DNA of 64,000 nucleotides from Viola odorata (lineage: Eukaryota > Streptophyta > Magnoliopsida > Malpighiales > Violaceae), in contig OY829544.1 in assembly GCA_963691705.1 (NCBI GenBank), forward strand, positions 7,075,501-7,139,500, given 5' to 3'. The notes under the pieces are model-generated. The model saw only the letters and a program-made list of their open reading frames with translations. It did no database searches and was not told where the DNA came from. Of the stretch, positions 24,661 through 38,154 are shown piece by piece; the first letter of the stretch is position 1; the number at the start of each line of letters is the position of its first letter. Position numbers and translations under genes: made by a program.

Positions 24661-26530
24661 GGCAGAGGGAATGGAGTGGAGGAGATGGAAGCTTTTTTTC
24701 TATAACATGTTTTATTTTTAGTTGCGAACTCATTTTTTTTAATTTATTATCAACCTATGATCTTTGAAGCTTTTAATTTTTTGAGTTGAGAGAGGACACC
24801 GCCGCGGCCGCCGCCTGACCCGAGTTCATTTTTTCTTAAACATTTGACTAAGAACCGAACAACTGTGCCGTGTGGACGATATTTATCTTTAATTACTTTA
24901 GAAACATACTTTTAAAAAAAAACCAATATTCTTTTAGAACAAATTAATTAATTAAATTGTGGAGAAAGGCATCAAGCTGACTTGTCTTTTTTTTCTTTCT
25001 TCTATTAATAGTAATAAACAGCCAACCCCCAACCTCCCTCCCCAACCTCAAATGTTTATTGAAGGAAAACTCTGTTTCTTAAGAAAATAAAAGAATAATA
25101 TTAATTTTACTTTTTTACTAGTCTCGTACGCACGTGATGCGTAGATATATAAATATTCTTGTTTGTATTAATAAAAGTTTAAAATTTAAATATGATAAAC
25201 GTATACTATTAGTATAGTACATTATTAATCTAAAATTATTAAACTTTTTTAGTATAAAGTATAAACGTTAATATTTTTACAAAAGCTTTATTTTTTATTA
25301 TTAATTTTTTTAGTATATATTTATATGCAATATAGTCTAAATCAAGAGATAATTAATTGAAATAATGGCACGATTAAATTATATTATTATTATTATTATT
25401 AAGATTTAAATGCAAGTGAGCCTCAATAAAATTATTAGCAACTTATTATTATAATAATTTAATTATTTTATTTATTTAATAATTACAATAACACACGGCA
25501 ACACCACATACATTTAAAAAAAAATGATGTGCAAACTCTCACGAATTCTCTCTTCTTGTATCAACTTTATTATTATTATTATATAGGTAAATTCGTACAC
25601 ATTTATAATTAATATCTTAGATAAAAAATTATTTTATTAATTTAAGAGTTATTTGAGATAAAAATTACAAGTAAGTGCATTATTTCAAATTTACATAGCA
25701 TATGATAATTACAAGAAAAACAAGAATGCATGAAGTAAAAAACGAGGTAGGAAGGGAGTTGGTGAGATGGAGACCAAAATGGCAAAATCAATAATTTCCA
25801 AAACCACAGGTTTGGTTAAGTTTAGCCCAACGCTAACCCCAACCTTTAAATAGTAACCGTGGGCTGAGTAAGTGGATAATACGGTACAAAGGTTTGGTGG
25901 GGTCAATTGGATCAGGAACCGGAGGACAGGCAAAATAATTGGAAGATTGGTGATTGATTGATTTTGCCAGCTTTCTTCGCACGTGGTCGGTCCTACCAGG
26001 GAGTTGTTGGGAGACGACTTCAGCCATGAGAAATAATCTATACTAAAAAATAAATTATTAAAAAAATATATTTTACATACTAACAAATCTTACATTTGTC
26101 CAGTTAGAAAAAAATTGGTGCCTTATGATAAAATTATCCAATGGAGAAAATATTGATGAATTAATTGTCTAACGAAGTAAATCCTGATGGTAATTTTAGA
26201 CAAAATCAAATATTAATGGCTAAATTGTCCACAAAAGTATATTTTAATTGGCTGCCGTACAAATTATTTTTCTTTATTCTCAAGCAGCTAAAGTTAGTTG
26301 GAAAAAAGTAGAAAGCAAACAAAAATAGATAACAAAACTTTTGGTTTAATATACTGGTCGATCCTTAGCGTTTACCGAAATGATTGTTTTAACCTCTAAC
26401 ATTTTTTTTTGTTTTATCTGGTTCTGGACATTTGTTCCGTCTATCATATTTAGCTCCCGTCGTGACAAAAACAGTTAATGTAGACAAACTTGCCACGGAA
26501 TGTGTCTATTTATCTATCTCTTGACTCGGA
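24661..26530. other. AT-rich spacer
   Basis: Mostly AT-rich, with (TTA)n runs near 25382-25401 and 25570-25582. A 65-codon open frame on the minus strand (25833-26027, starting MAEVVSQQLPGRTDHVRRKL) has more balanced composition than its surroundings, but I recognise no family and see no convincing partner exon. Confidence 0.35.
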
Positions 26531-26534
26531 ATGA

Positions 26535-27455
26535 GAGCAAGTTTGAAAAAAAATCTTAGAGTGTTTAAGGCGGGGTCTGATTCTTCTCATTGGAGTTATT
26601 TCAAAAAAAACTTATATGGTATAGTAAGGAAGAAGGGAGGAACAAGCACACTTGCATTCTGCTACATTTCGGGAAAGAGGAATCACTCCCGAAAAGGAAT
26701 CCATCAATTCTCTTCCAATGGTTGGAATGATTTTCTTCACGGGCGAGGTCTTTGGTTCAAGTCCAGGATGGTCCAGCTGCAAAGAAAAGAATAAGAATAA
26801 AAGAAGCATCTGACTACTCCATGCATGATCCACATGGCTTGGGGGGATATAGCTTAGTTGGTAGAGCTTCGGTATTGCAATTGGGTCATTATGATTACGG
26901 GTGAAATGTCTAATTGTCCAAACGATAACGATAGTATCTTGTACCTGAACCGATGGGTCACTTTTCCTAAGTAATGGGGAAGAGGAGGAAACATGTCATT
27001 GAAAGATTCTATTGAGACAGGGATGAGTTGTCCAAAACGTAGGGGAGGTAGGATGGGCAATAGGTCAAATTTTGTATGGATCGTACATGGACGATAGCTG
27101 GAGTCTGCAACTCTCTTAGAGTTCCCTCATCAGGGATCCCTTGGGAAGAGGATCAAGTTGGCCCTTGCGAACAACTTGATGCACTATATTCCTTCAACCT
27201 TTTAGCGAAATGCTGCAAAAGGAAGGAAAATTCATGGACCGACCCCATCGTCCCACCCCATAGGAACTACGATATCACCCCAAGAACGCCTTCGGCATCT
27301 AGGGGTCGCACACCAACATAGAACCATGTTCAATAAGTGGAATGCATTAGTTGTTCGTTCTCAAATTGGGCAGTAAGAGTCAGAGAAGAACAATCACTCA
27401 ATTTTAAAACCAGTATTCTTAAGACCAAAGTATGGGGCAAAAAAGAAATGAAAGC
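26535..27455 (+). other. Nuclear insertion of plastid DNA (trnI-trnA region of the rRNA operon)
   Basis: About 920 bp is recognisable as plastid inverted-repeat DNA in the order end of trnI-GAU intron, trnI 3' exon (about 26737-26780, GGTTCAAGTCCAGGATGG), short spacer, trnA-UGC 5' exon (about 26842-26887), and the trnA intron (for example AGTATCTTGTACCTGAACCG and CCTTCGGCATCTAGGGGTC). Many C-to-T and G-to-A changes and small indels mark it as an old, decaying NUPT. The trnA 3' exon is absent, so neither tRNA can be functional. Confidence 0.9.
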
Positions 27456-27816
27456 TTAACTACTTCCCAAAATTATATTAATAAACTGATCACTTAATTA
27501 AAAGTCTGAAGGTGAAAATATGCTTTGACTTTCACTATACTATATAACTGAAATTACTGTCCCAAAGTAAATCTATAAATAGAGATTCAGAACATTTTTT
27601 TTGTATGTTATGATTTAATTTTCATTAAAATCTGTAACATTCCCTCTCTTTTTTTTTTAACGAGAATAGGAATGTGATTGGGAGATTTAAACTAAAGCCC
27701 TAGCTCTTTTTTTATTATAGAATTACTACTAAATTATAAACGCCTTTGAATTGTAAGGTGAAACATTTTACTGCAAAGAATTGGGAAAAAAGATAAAGAA
27801 ATAGATTTGCATGTAA
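27456..27816. other. AT-rich spacer
   Basis: Nothing identifiable apart from A/T homopolymer runs. Confidence 0.4.
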
Positions 27817-28404
27817 CTAGGGATGACAATTATGCGGGTATGGACGGGTATGGATAAATATCCACTCATACCCGCAATTAAATATCTATTATTATCCATA
27901 CCCACTATACCCATTACCCAATTGGATATGTAATGAATATCCAATTACATTTACTTATTAATTATTTCACTTAATAAACTTCTAAATTAATTCAAAATAT
28001 ATTTAAATAATTTGATTAAAAAAACTCATTTATACTTATTAATTATTTCACTTAATAAACTTCTAAATTAATTCAAAATATATTTAAACAATTTGATTAA
28101 GAAAAAACCCATTTATAAAAAATTAAGAAAAATATGAAAAGTGGGAAGATTATATTTTTGTAATTTTTAATTTATTTTGTTCAAGCATTAAGAAAGAGAT
28201 TGAGTTTTTATTAGGGGGAAAAATAAAAAAAAGATGAGAAAAAGAGAGGAGAAAAGAGAGAGAGTGGCGGAGAGAGAATAGAAAAGAGAAGCATTTTGTG
28301 GGTATGTTGCGAGTATGAATATACCCATACCCGCAATTATAAATACGGACGAATATACGGGTATGGTTATGGGCGGATATACGGGTATGGGTAGCTATTA
28401 CCAT
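27817..28404. mobile_element. Possible non-autonomous DNA element with GGGTATGG-rich ends
   Basis: Both ends carry dense, oppositely oriented GGGTATGG/CCCATACCC motifs, and the outermost bases (AGGGATGACAAT against AGTGATGGTAAT in reverse complement) look like a decayed terminal inverted repeat. I could not find a clear target duplication. An 81-bp direct repeat (27952-28032 and 28033-28110) lies inside. Confidence 0.45.
27952..28110. repeat. 81-bp tandem repeat, two units
   Basis: The unit starting TACTTATTAATTATTTCAC occurs at 27952 and again at 28033, with only a few differences. Confidence 0.9.
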
Positions 28405-28412
28405 CACTTTCA

Positions 28413-28956
28413 CATTGTTTTAAAAACCGGACCGGACCGTCCGGTTCAACTGGTCATTTTCACGTTTCCGGTCCAATTCACCTTTTGGACCGGATTGCCC
28501 TCTGACCCGGGTTGGACCGGACAAACCGGCCGATTTTTGTTGAACCGGAGAACCGGTTGGTTTTCAATCAAACCAGTCGGTTTGATGACGTGTCAAAACG
28601 ACGCCGTTTTGGCAAGGCCCGCGAGCCCATATCAGAACCAAATCAAAACGACACCGTTTTGACCGCTCAAAACGACGTCGTTTTTACAAGTACCAAAAGG
28701 CGCCGTTTTGACATTTCCCAAAACGACGCCGTTTTACTTATTTTTTAATTTTAATATTAAATTTTGATATATTATAAAATGGTACAGTAAAAACTAGCCG
28801 GTTTAATCCAGTTTAATAGTCCAAGATTTACCGGTTTAATGTGTGAATGGTTCCGGACGGACCAGCAACTACAATCCGGTAGAATCCGGTTCAACCCGGT
28901 TGAACCACCAAAATTTCATTTACGATTCGCTGTCCGGTCCGGTTTTTAAAACTATG
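28413..28956. mobile_element. 544-bp hAT-type MITE
   Basis: The left end CATTGTTTTAAAAACCGG and the reverse complement of the right end, CATAGTTTTAAAAACCGG, form a terminal inverted repeat that continues into ACCGGAC. The 8-bp direct repeat CACTTTCA flanks both sides (28405-28412 and 28957-28964), the TSD length of hAT elements. There is no transposase. Five palindromic AAAACGACGCCGTTTT-type motifs lie between 28594 and 28736. Confidence 0.88.
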
Positions 28957-29021
28957 CACTTTCATTTAGTTTCTTTTTCTCACCGGCCTTTCCAAGAAAT
29001 TTTTTAATGCGTCAGGCAAAC

Positions 29022-29090
29022 TCTTTAAAGTTTATTGGGCTGGGCTCTTTTAAAGTTTATTGGGCTGAAAGAAAAGCCCAAAATTCGTTG
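29022..29090 (+). promoter_or_regulatory. Repeated TGGGCT elements upstream of the PP2C gene
   Basis: A segment TTTAAAGTTTATTGGGCTG occurs twice in tandem (about 29025 and 29052), followed by AAGCCCAAAA. TGGGCY (site II-like) elements are common in promoters of broadly expressed plant genes. They lie 1.2 kb before the ATG and about 250 bp before the probable 5' UTR, so a promoter role is plausible but inferred. Confidence 0.4.
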
Positions 29091-30295
29091 AATTTTCTTT
29101 TACAGTTGTTTTTATTTTTATTTTTTTGAAACCTCTCTTCCAATGGTTTTGATTTCTTATTCTCATTGATTGATTAATATCGAATCATTCGAACATAAAT
29201 TCAAATTCGAAAGAAAGAAAAGAAAAGAACATGGCATTTATTGTTACGGAGAAACGAAACTCGCGCGCAGGACACGTGCCTGTCATCTGGTTATAACTCA
29301 ATAAAGCACACTGTACACAAATCGATGCCGCTCTCCTCCTCTTCCTCCTCTCCGTCTCTTCCTTCTCTGTAAAGCTGTTCGATCGCTGAAAACCAACTAC
29401 TAGTGAGTCACCTCTATACAAACATGTCATATTGCTACGTTCAATAATATCGCAATTGTTGATTACGTCGGCTTTATTTCTTTTCCTTCAATTTTTAAAT
29501 TCTGGACTGATCTGTTTGGAACTTTGGATAGGAACAATGATGATAGTAATTAAACGGAATATATATTTAAATTTTGTTGTTTATTTTGATTCTTTTTGTC
29601 GACTTATTGATTGACTCAAAATGATTTGTGTATGAAACGGATGAAAAGGAAAGTCAAGTTGTGATCAAATTGAAATTTCTTTATGTGGATTAATTTTGTT
29701 TTGATTTCGGATTTTCTGTTTTTTGGTATTTTACAGTTGCTGCATCGCATTTGCATGAGATCTGTGTGTAGTGCCTATGCGTTTGGATCATTAAGAATCA
29801 GAGTTTTTTCCTTCTAATTTTAATGATCTGTGGAAAGTATGCGTATTCCTTAATGGAGATTTATAGATGTGCAAATATGTAGAAAATTAGTTAGCAGGAC
29901 TATATGTACATTGTATCTCTCTGAATCATGCCTAGTTAGTAATAGTAGATAGTTGCTATCACTGGATTGTGCTTATTGTAAGTGGGTGACTGAAGTTGTG
30001 CAAGAACTGGAGGTTTTTATGATCATTTCTTGAAAATGAGTGTGAGTTGATCAAACACCATACGCCTACAAATGTTTATGTTGCACGTCTCATATATGTT
30101 TACGCATATGTGCTTTTTCCACGTGTTTTTGTTTGTGTCACCCTGGAAATGAATTGGGGGGGGAGTGGGTCGGGGGGCTATGCTGTTTCCAGTGAGAGCA
30201 ACATGAATTTGATGAACAGAAAATAAAACTACAATGTCCTGCCTGTTAGTGTTATTTTTATGACTTATTTGCTTCACACTTGCTCTCAGGAAAAA

Positions 30296-33200
30296 ATGGG
30301 GGTATATCTCAGCACACCTATAACTGAGAAGTCCTCAGAAGATGGTGGGAATGATAGACTTCAATATGGGTTGTCCTCGATGCAAGGCTGGCGTTCAACC
30401 ATGGAAGATGCTGTGAGTATCGATCATCTGTATTACTCCATTAACTGAAATGTGGCCTGTGCTTGCTCTTTGTAGAAGTCTTACATTAACATCACATGTA
30501 AGGCTATACTTGATGCTTTTTCCTGTGATATTTACTGCAAAGGTTTCAGTGGCGGCTTTATTGTAGCACAAGAAATAGAAGTCTGATAGAGTATGTCAGA
30601 AGAAGAGGGTAGGGAAGGGGAGAAGCATGTAGGAAAACAGTTGGAAGAGGCAGAAATTAATCTCAATGTGTTAGTAAATGAAGAGCACCGCAAAACATAA
30701 AGTTGATGCTCTTTTACTGATACCACTTAGCCACTTCTAAATAATTAATGAAAAAGCCCGTTAGCTATAGCTCATTTCTAATCATACGGAGCAACTGTTA
30801 AGGAAATTGTGAGATAATCCATATCAGAGCTTTTTTTTTACCTTGATTCTGCTGGTTAGGTGAATCACTTTGGAAAATTATAGTATTGTCATACACAGTG
30901 TATCTTTTTTGTGTACTTGTGCTCTGGTGGGAAAACAATTAAACCCTGTATCAATGCTTTTCTGTGAGTCTGTGGACTGATGCACATCCATTTAAACTCT
31001 CTACTTTTGCGTGGTAAAGAAGTATTTCTGTAACGTATTCATATTTTTGAATTATACCGTTCGCCATACCCTAAACTTGTATGATGCTTAACAGCATGCA
31101 GCTTATCCAGATTTGGACAGTTCTACATCTTTCTTTGGTGTTTATGATGGCCATGGAGGTCAGCATTACTCTGAGTGCTCTTTTTCTCCCCTTCTCTAAT
31201 TTAATTTATCCTTATATCTCCTCCTTTAATGCTAAAAGTTTATGCAAATCCTGAGTTGGGGGTTTGTTCCTTTTACAGACTTTTTTATATACTTATCCTT
31301 TTTTTTGGCTAAACCTTAGCTGCTCGTTTTGCTCAGCATAGCTTAATTTGAAAACAATGTTTTTCATCAATGACATTCTTGAAAAGGTAGTGGATATTGC
31401 TTTAAATATGAACACATTATATTTTCAGTGGTAATTGTGTATAATTGGAACTATCTGCGTATGAGAGCTCAAGAGAAGTGTATAACGCTTTCTTTTTTCC
31501 TCAATCAGAATTAAGGTTATGGATTTATTGAAGTTGAAATTAGTGTACAATTCAGTGTGCTACTTGTGTTAAAAAAAAAAGTGTGCTACTGGACTTGTTG
31601 GTGGTGGTGAATAAGAGAAGTCAGTGGAGATCTGATTTTTTGAGGAATGATAGAAGCGTAAAGATTGTAAACTTCTTGAAGAATAACATGAGTATCGCTT
31701 TTGGAAATTATTATTATTATCGATCCATAGTGCTGGTAACATCTCAAAGTTCATTTCAACTTATCTTTTATTGAGAAAAGTCTCATTTTTGGAATTTCAT
31801 ATGTTGGCAATACCTACTTGTGCTGTGCTCAATAGATTTCATGGATTTGCAGGCAAACAAGTGGCTAAGTTCTGCGCCAAGTATCTTCACCAGCAAGTGC
31901 TCAAGGATAAAGCTTATGCTACTGGAAATTTAAGTAACGTTGTACAGAAATCTTTTCTCAGGTATATTCCTCTGTTTGTGTTGTAAGTTTAATTCTAATG
32001 TGTTCCTGTGATGCCTAATATTGGTTCAGACTGAGTCTTAAGTACTGTTTCATGCATCAAATTGCTGCATCCTATCTGGCTGAATTCATGTTATGCCTTT
32101 TCTCGAGGTGGCTTAATTTTTGTAATGGGTGCTATCATCTAGCTGCTATGGAGGTTTCATTGTCATTAGACTGAGAACAATTTTTTGGTATACAATGAGA
32201 ACAATTAAATAACAATTATTGGCAGTACATAGTTCATGACTGAAATATTGTTCCTTTTGATTAGTTCTATTTATACAAGTGTCTAATTCTTATGGATGGA
32301 TGTTTTTCATAGCATTTAAACGTGAAATATTTTTAACTCATATGCTGGCTGCACTCTTCATATACAGAATGGATGAGATGATGTGCGGGCAACGGGGATG
32401 GAGAGAATTAGCTGTATTAGGTGATAAGATTAATCAAGTTTCTGGTGCTTTCGAAGGGTTGATATGGTCACCTAAAGCTAATGAACCAAATGGCTATATC
32501 GACGATTGGCCTATGGAGGAGGTATTGTATGATTCAGAAAGGCAAAAGAAAGATCCAGGCAATTTTTATTTTATTGTATGGCCACACAGTAAGTTTTGGT
32601 TGAGTAATCATCACTTGTGGGTGCAATCATAAGCCACCAAGAGCTAAAAGCTTTTTAGTCAGAAGATTAGAGGAATTGTATGTTAAAATCCAATCTGGAT
32701 TCCTTAGCTTATAGGGTATCATATATTTGTTTGCTTAACTTAAGTTTAATTTATTAGTTTGAGGGTTACACGAGTAAACATTAGGAAGGCCCTTACTTGG
32801 TGCAATGGAAAAATGTTTTGGGCTTGCAACCACAAGGCAGAAAGAAATTTGAAGTTCAGTGCATAAGAATTGAATTTTCTTCAGATTCTATATTTCTAGT
32901 AATTGTCTTGTTGGACCCTGACTTGGTAGAATTATTTTCTGTGTTTGAAAATAATCAGGGCCCTCACTCTGACTTCCGTGGACCAACTAGTGGATGCACA
33001 GCTTGTGTTGCAATTATTCAAAACAACCAACTTGTTGTTGCAAATGCTGGTGATTCTCGGTGTGTTATATCCAGAAAGGGTCAGGTATCTTTGTTTCACA
33101 CTCTTTCAGGTTTATTGTGTTGGGAAAAATGATTCTGAATACAAAGTTGTTCGAGTTAGAGCTTGCAAATGGTTTTAACTTCATTATGGTTCTTCTATAT

Positions 33201-35048
33201 ATAGATTTCTTAGTCCTAGCTCGTATCCATCTCCCATCATGCTACCTAAGCACATGCGGTTAAAGTTTGACATTTCAATTTGTTTTGTGTGCAATTATGT
33301 TGCTGTAATGTGCGTAATTGGTTGTTTGTGCAATGCTGCCACCGAAATGCGTGGACATCACATCTTTTGCATCATTTCATATGTTCAGTGCCTTATGCTA
33401 GCATTGTTGTGCAGGCATATAATTTGTCTAAAGATCACAAGCCTGACCTTGATGCTGAGAAAGACAGGATTCTGAAAGCTGGTGGTTTTATCCAAGGTGG
33501 ACGCGTGAATGGGACTTTGAACTTGGCTAGAGCTATCGGTACTCTAATCATCATGTTTAGATACAATGACGAGGAGGGGCTGAGGGAACCCTCATTGATC
33601 TCCTTTTCTAACCCCCTATTACTTCTTTAGATATTAACTCTACTCCATGCAGGAGATATGGAGTTTAAGAAGAACAAAGTACTGCCAGCTGAAAAGCAAA
33701 TTGTAACTGCCAATCCAGACGTAAATGCTGTAGGTTACCCTTTTTCTTCCACAAGCTCCAGTCTTTTATTGTTTGAGCAGTGTTTTAGATGACAGTTTTT
33801 TTAAAAATAATTGGTGGTTCCTCAAAAGATGTATGCTGAACTATTACCATACCCTTCACCATCCATATCTGCATGCCTTCCTTTATTTCAAGGATGTGAC
33901 AGGTTGTGCTTTCTCTATGTTTAGAATAATTATTCTCATTGGCATTCACATTACTAATGTACGTAACTGCAGTTTAATGCATTCTTCTGTTATGGCTTTG
34001 TTCTTATTTGATTATTTTCTTTTTTAATTCCTTTGGCATAGGTTGAGCTCTGCGATGATGATGATTTCCTAATTCTTGCTTGTGATGGGATTTGGTAAGT
34101 GACTTTGTGGTCTAAAACAAGCGCATCTAGCATGCCAGCTCCTTCCACATCACACATTTAATGCCTAAAAATGAAAAAAAGTAACTTTACTTTGATGACA
34201 ATATGAACGCCCTAAAGATAATACCTTAGCCGTTTGGCTATGTTTGATCAATATGGATGTGCATTTTCATAACAGTTCGCTCAATCTGTGTTTTAGATAG
34301 ATGGGCAATGAGGTTGGGGGTTTATGATAGAGCTAAACTAATCAATCCATGTAACCCGAGCCAATTGGTTGGGAATTAAGACTTACTTGAGCTGACCATG
34401 CCACTACTTAATCCAGAGACGGTTTGTAGGAATAATGCCCATTGATCGTCTCTGAGACAAGAATGTTTTATCACATAGAAGAATTACGTTCCTATTATCT
34501 GTTCCACATAGCTGTCACTATTTTTCTTTCCTCCGGTCACCTATGATTAACTCATTACACTTTCTTCAGTCGTTTGGATGTTTTTTGTTTGTTTTAAATT
34601 CATGCATTTCTGATGAATGTCTCCATGTTCTAGGGATTGCATGTCAAGTCAACAACTAGTGGATTATGTGCACGAGCAGCTAAAGACTGTGAGTTACTGA
34701 AAACACATTAAATTGCCTGTTTACAAAACAACCAGCCGGCATTCTTCTGAATAGCCTCAATCCTTGCAGGAAAGCAAGCTCTCAGCTATTTGTGAGAATG
34801 TTTTCAACAGGTGTCTGGCTCCTTCCACCGGTGGTGGTGAAGGATGTGACAACATGACTATGATCTTGGTGAAGTTCAAAAAACCCATAAATTCAGGTGC
34901 TTCGGCAGAGCAGCAGTCGCTCTCTTCTGGACAAGATAAATCCTCCGTGCTTGATAAGGTATGGATGGATACTGATCATGACCAGGTGACTAACCTTTCT
35001 CCAAGTGGGACAAGTGAGGAGCACAAGGGCCATGGTTCATCAACTTAA
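30296..35048 (+). CDS. Protein phosphatase 2C
   Basis: Coding exons: 30296-30412, 31095-31158, 31853-31961, 32368-32521, 32959-33084, 33415-33538, 33653-33729, 34042-34094, 34634-34688 and 34770-35048. All have GT-AG borders and join to 386 codons (385 aa). A 5' UTR exon before 29403 and a 5' UTR intron ending at 30289 are likely. Metal-binding and catalytic PP2C motifs are present: MEDA at 36-39, DGHGG at 57-61, GDSR at 179-182, DGIWD at 272-276 and GCDN at 318-321. The order and start (MGVYLSTP) match the plant PP2C subgroup near Arabidopsis At4g31860/At2g25070, which lack a kinase-interaction or transmembrane domain. It is a Mg2+/Mn2+-dependent Ser/Thr phosphatase. The target is unknown, the C-terminal 50 residues are variable, and no lesion is seen. 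Confidence 0.93.
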
Positions 35049-36200
35049 CCATTAGAAACTGAAGTCTTCTGGTAGTAAATGATCATTTTTCGTTCTTTTA
35101 AAAATAGTTTGCATATTTTGACTTCTCTACTGTTTTTGTATATGCGCGTTTTTTGGGTTCTCTATAGGACTTGGATAGCTTTTGTCAATAGTTTACAGTG
35201 TCCAGGATGAAGCGTTTCGAATTATGGAGGTTAACTTTTTTGTGATAGTTTCGGCGGCCAATTTACTTAATCCGGTTACATAATTATTCCCGAATCGTGG
35301 GGATTATTACTCTTGCTATGTATTAACTGTTTCAATGGAGGTACTTGAGCAATTGGGTAGTAGTTACACTGTGTAACTTAGATTGCGGAATGAGACGCTG
35401 GAAAATTACAAGCACAAACTGCACTCTTTGGTCATCAATAGTGTGTTTGTCACCTGTGTTTTACTCTTTAGTTTTAAAGTTATACTACTAGTTATGTTTT
35501 TTTCACTTTTTACCTTTCAAAACAATTAGGTTACCCTTTCAAAACAGTAATAATAATAGTAACTAGTCTTGTATGCGCGGTTATATTATTGTTCTGGTTT
35601 CTACTAATAAAATATAAAATAAGAAATATGATATAATAAAAATGTATTAATAGTAAAGTTAATTATATTAGGTTTGCCAAAAATAAACTCATACCCAATT
35701 ATACATTCATATCTAATTAATTAAATGGGTATGAGTATTAAATGAGTCAGATTGGACTGGATAACTGCGAGTAATCCTGTCTTGGTTTGGGTGTGTGGGG
35801 GTGTCCTATTATTTAAGGGACCTGCTATTGGCTTATGGGGTCTTTCTTTTTTCCCGCTGCTATAAGGATTGAAGAAGTGGGCAGAGGTGGTGTTGTTTTA
35901 CTACCCGCCACTAGCATTTTATTAGTACTAGGGTACTGGTACTACTATTAGGTCATTTTTGTCTTACTACCCATATTTTGGGATAATTTGGAAGCCATTT
36001 GTTTTATTTTGCTAGAGAAGCCTCAATTTTATTTCACTTTTTGTTTTTAGAAATTTAATGATACAAATATACCAAAGAGTACAAAGTTGTTAATCTTTTT
36101 GCATGATGTGTTAACACTGAGATGGATGTGAAAATATATTAAAAGCATATATCTTATTGTTTTTAATCCTACAGTTTGAAAATCTCAACTAGATTTATAT
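35049..36200. other. PP2C 3' flank and AT-rich spacer
   Basis: No gene. The first 300 bases probably include the PP2C 3' UTR. Confidence 0.4.
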
Positions 36201-36204
36201 TTAG

Positions 36205-36515
36205 AAGAGCTTAGGTTAGACAAAAATAAGTATACAGATTTGAATGTCCTTACTTATTAAATGAGCAATTCTGGTAGATTTCTAATCGTTTTATTGATGG
36301 CTCGAGATATCTTCAACATTCCTATTACTACGGTTGCATCTGAATCTCCCTTTAACATTGGTGGTAGAATCCTTAGCAAATATAGAAGTTGCCTTTTTAC
36401 CACAAAATGTATAGACTTTACTGTATACTCGAGATTTGGTTATGTGAGATATCTATTGAGACAAATGATAATGATGGAGATCTACTTGTTGAAGACTTAA
36501 GTGATCTGTGTGGTA
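36205..36515 (+). mobile_element. Relic of a hAT transposase C-terminus
   Basis: Decayed coding sequence for the hAT dimerisation region. The core MARDIFNIPITTVASESPFN then GGRILSKYRSCL corresponds to the conserved MARDILxIPxTTVASESAFS of Ac/RICESLEEPER-type transposases. Upstream (EELRLDKNKYTDLNVLTY) and downstream (LLVEDLSD) pieces are in shifted frames or interrupted by stops. No TIRs were found nearby and only about 100 codons survive. Confidence 0.8.
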
Positions 36516-38154
36516 CTGTGCTTACTCCAATTTACTTCTTATTATATTACTTTATGTCATTACGAAACAGGGCTGCAATTTGCTTCTTTCCATTGTTTTA
36601 TATGCAATTTGCAGTAAAGCCGGATGCTTTCAAGGTGATGTTCCAACTGCTGAGTAAGACCATGCTTGTATTGTTAGTGGCTACCGTATGCTGAAGAAGA
36701 AGAAAACTGTTGCCTACAAAATTAGATTGATTTGGTTTTTCTCTTCTCCATAACCTAGTTATATCCTAAGGGTGATGGAGACATTGGATAGAGTTAATCT
36801 AGTTAATATCATGGAAATATTGGAGAGAGTTAATTTAGTTATCGTTGTAATAGTTCTAGTCATGGTCACGAGCCTTCCTATGAACCATTTGTTTTCTCTT
36901 GTGTTTTATTGTCATGGTTCAGGACGTGGTCATGAGAGTGCCCATGAACCTTTCTATTTTTTCTTATGTATTATTGTCATGGTTCAGACCATGGTTCAAC
37001 CCTTCAGTTTTGTATTTATAGTTTTCTTTAAATAAATAATTGATGTCAGGTTCATTTTGTTTTAGATATATGCATGCATAGATTCAATGGCATTAGGGGA
37101 CACAAGAGTGGACAATCGGAAAAAAAGATCTTATTCCAATATCCTGTAGAGGGTATGAAACGAACTTGGAATTTTAGATCAACTTGTGAATGGTTTTTTC
37201 TTTGATTGAAGCATCTTTGAACTTTACTTTCTGAACAAAAACAAGAAGTCCTCTTGAATGTGACGTTGCTGACCGTCACACGTGGATTTTCTAACACTAA
37301 TCTTTCACTCTATTGTTTACTTAATAAATGAGGAAAGAAAAAAAAAGTAATAGTTGCGTAAAAAATATTGTCGCACTTATAACAAGATCATAGGTTCGTT
37401 CCTCGTATATAAAAAAAGTTACGCATTTTTTAAAATAAAAAGATGAATTTTCATCCGTTAAATTAAGATTTTTTTTTCATATAGACGGGTGAGATCACAT
37501 AGTAGCTCATTCTATGGCCGGAAAAGCACCACTCGCATCTGTGAATTTAATCAAACATAAACGAGAATAAAGAATCCTCAAATTTAAAGATTTAGGTTAG
37601 GACCCTTTAATTAATTAACTCACTCAACCCCGTGCGGATTGGATTGGGCAACCACTGCTGCTTTAGCGGACAACTTAGACCAGACCAGACCAAAAACTTC
37701 GTATTATTGTACGCATGTGTGCCACGTGTGAACCATTTAGACCTTCTTATCCTCTTTTCAGCCTATCACTCATGAACCGAAAAAAAACCAGAAAGAAAAA
37801 AAATCCAAAAAACAGGGATTTTTATTTTTATTGATAAGAGCACGTTTTTTTCTAAATTTTAATGAGTAAACCGTAACATGGTTTTAAATAACGCTAAAGA
37901 GTAGCGAAACAAAAATTATAATATAATAATAATATAATATATCAGTTATGAACATCAAGTTTATAATCGATTAATAAATGCTAAAATTTCTCATTATTTA
38001 AAAATTATTATTAATATTTTTAATCAAAATAAACATATAAATTATCCACCCATAAAGTAAAATAAAAAAAAACACAAGAAAAAGAAAAAAGGAAAATCGA
38101 GAAAACATGATTTTTATTTTTATTGTATTGATAAGAGGCCGTTTTTTTGGGATC
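36516..38154. other. Spacer without identifiable genes
   Basis: A degenerate repeat with CATGGTTCAGG/CATGAACC-type motifs lies at about 36865-37000. The rest is AT-rich spacer. The longest open frame (101 codons near 36389) overlaps the hAT relic in the wrong frame. Confidence 0.4.

Noticed and set aside
24428..24733. 101-codon His/Ile-rich minus-strand frame as a metal-binding protein
   Set aside because: The His/Ile part is the translation of a GGATGT hexamer repeat.
26842..26887. Functional nuclear tRNA-Ala
   Set aside because: It is only the 5' exon of plastid trnA-UGC followed by its group II intron, with mutations and no 3' exon.
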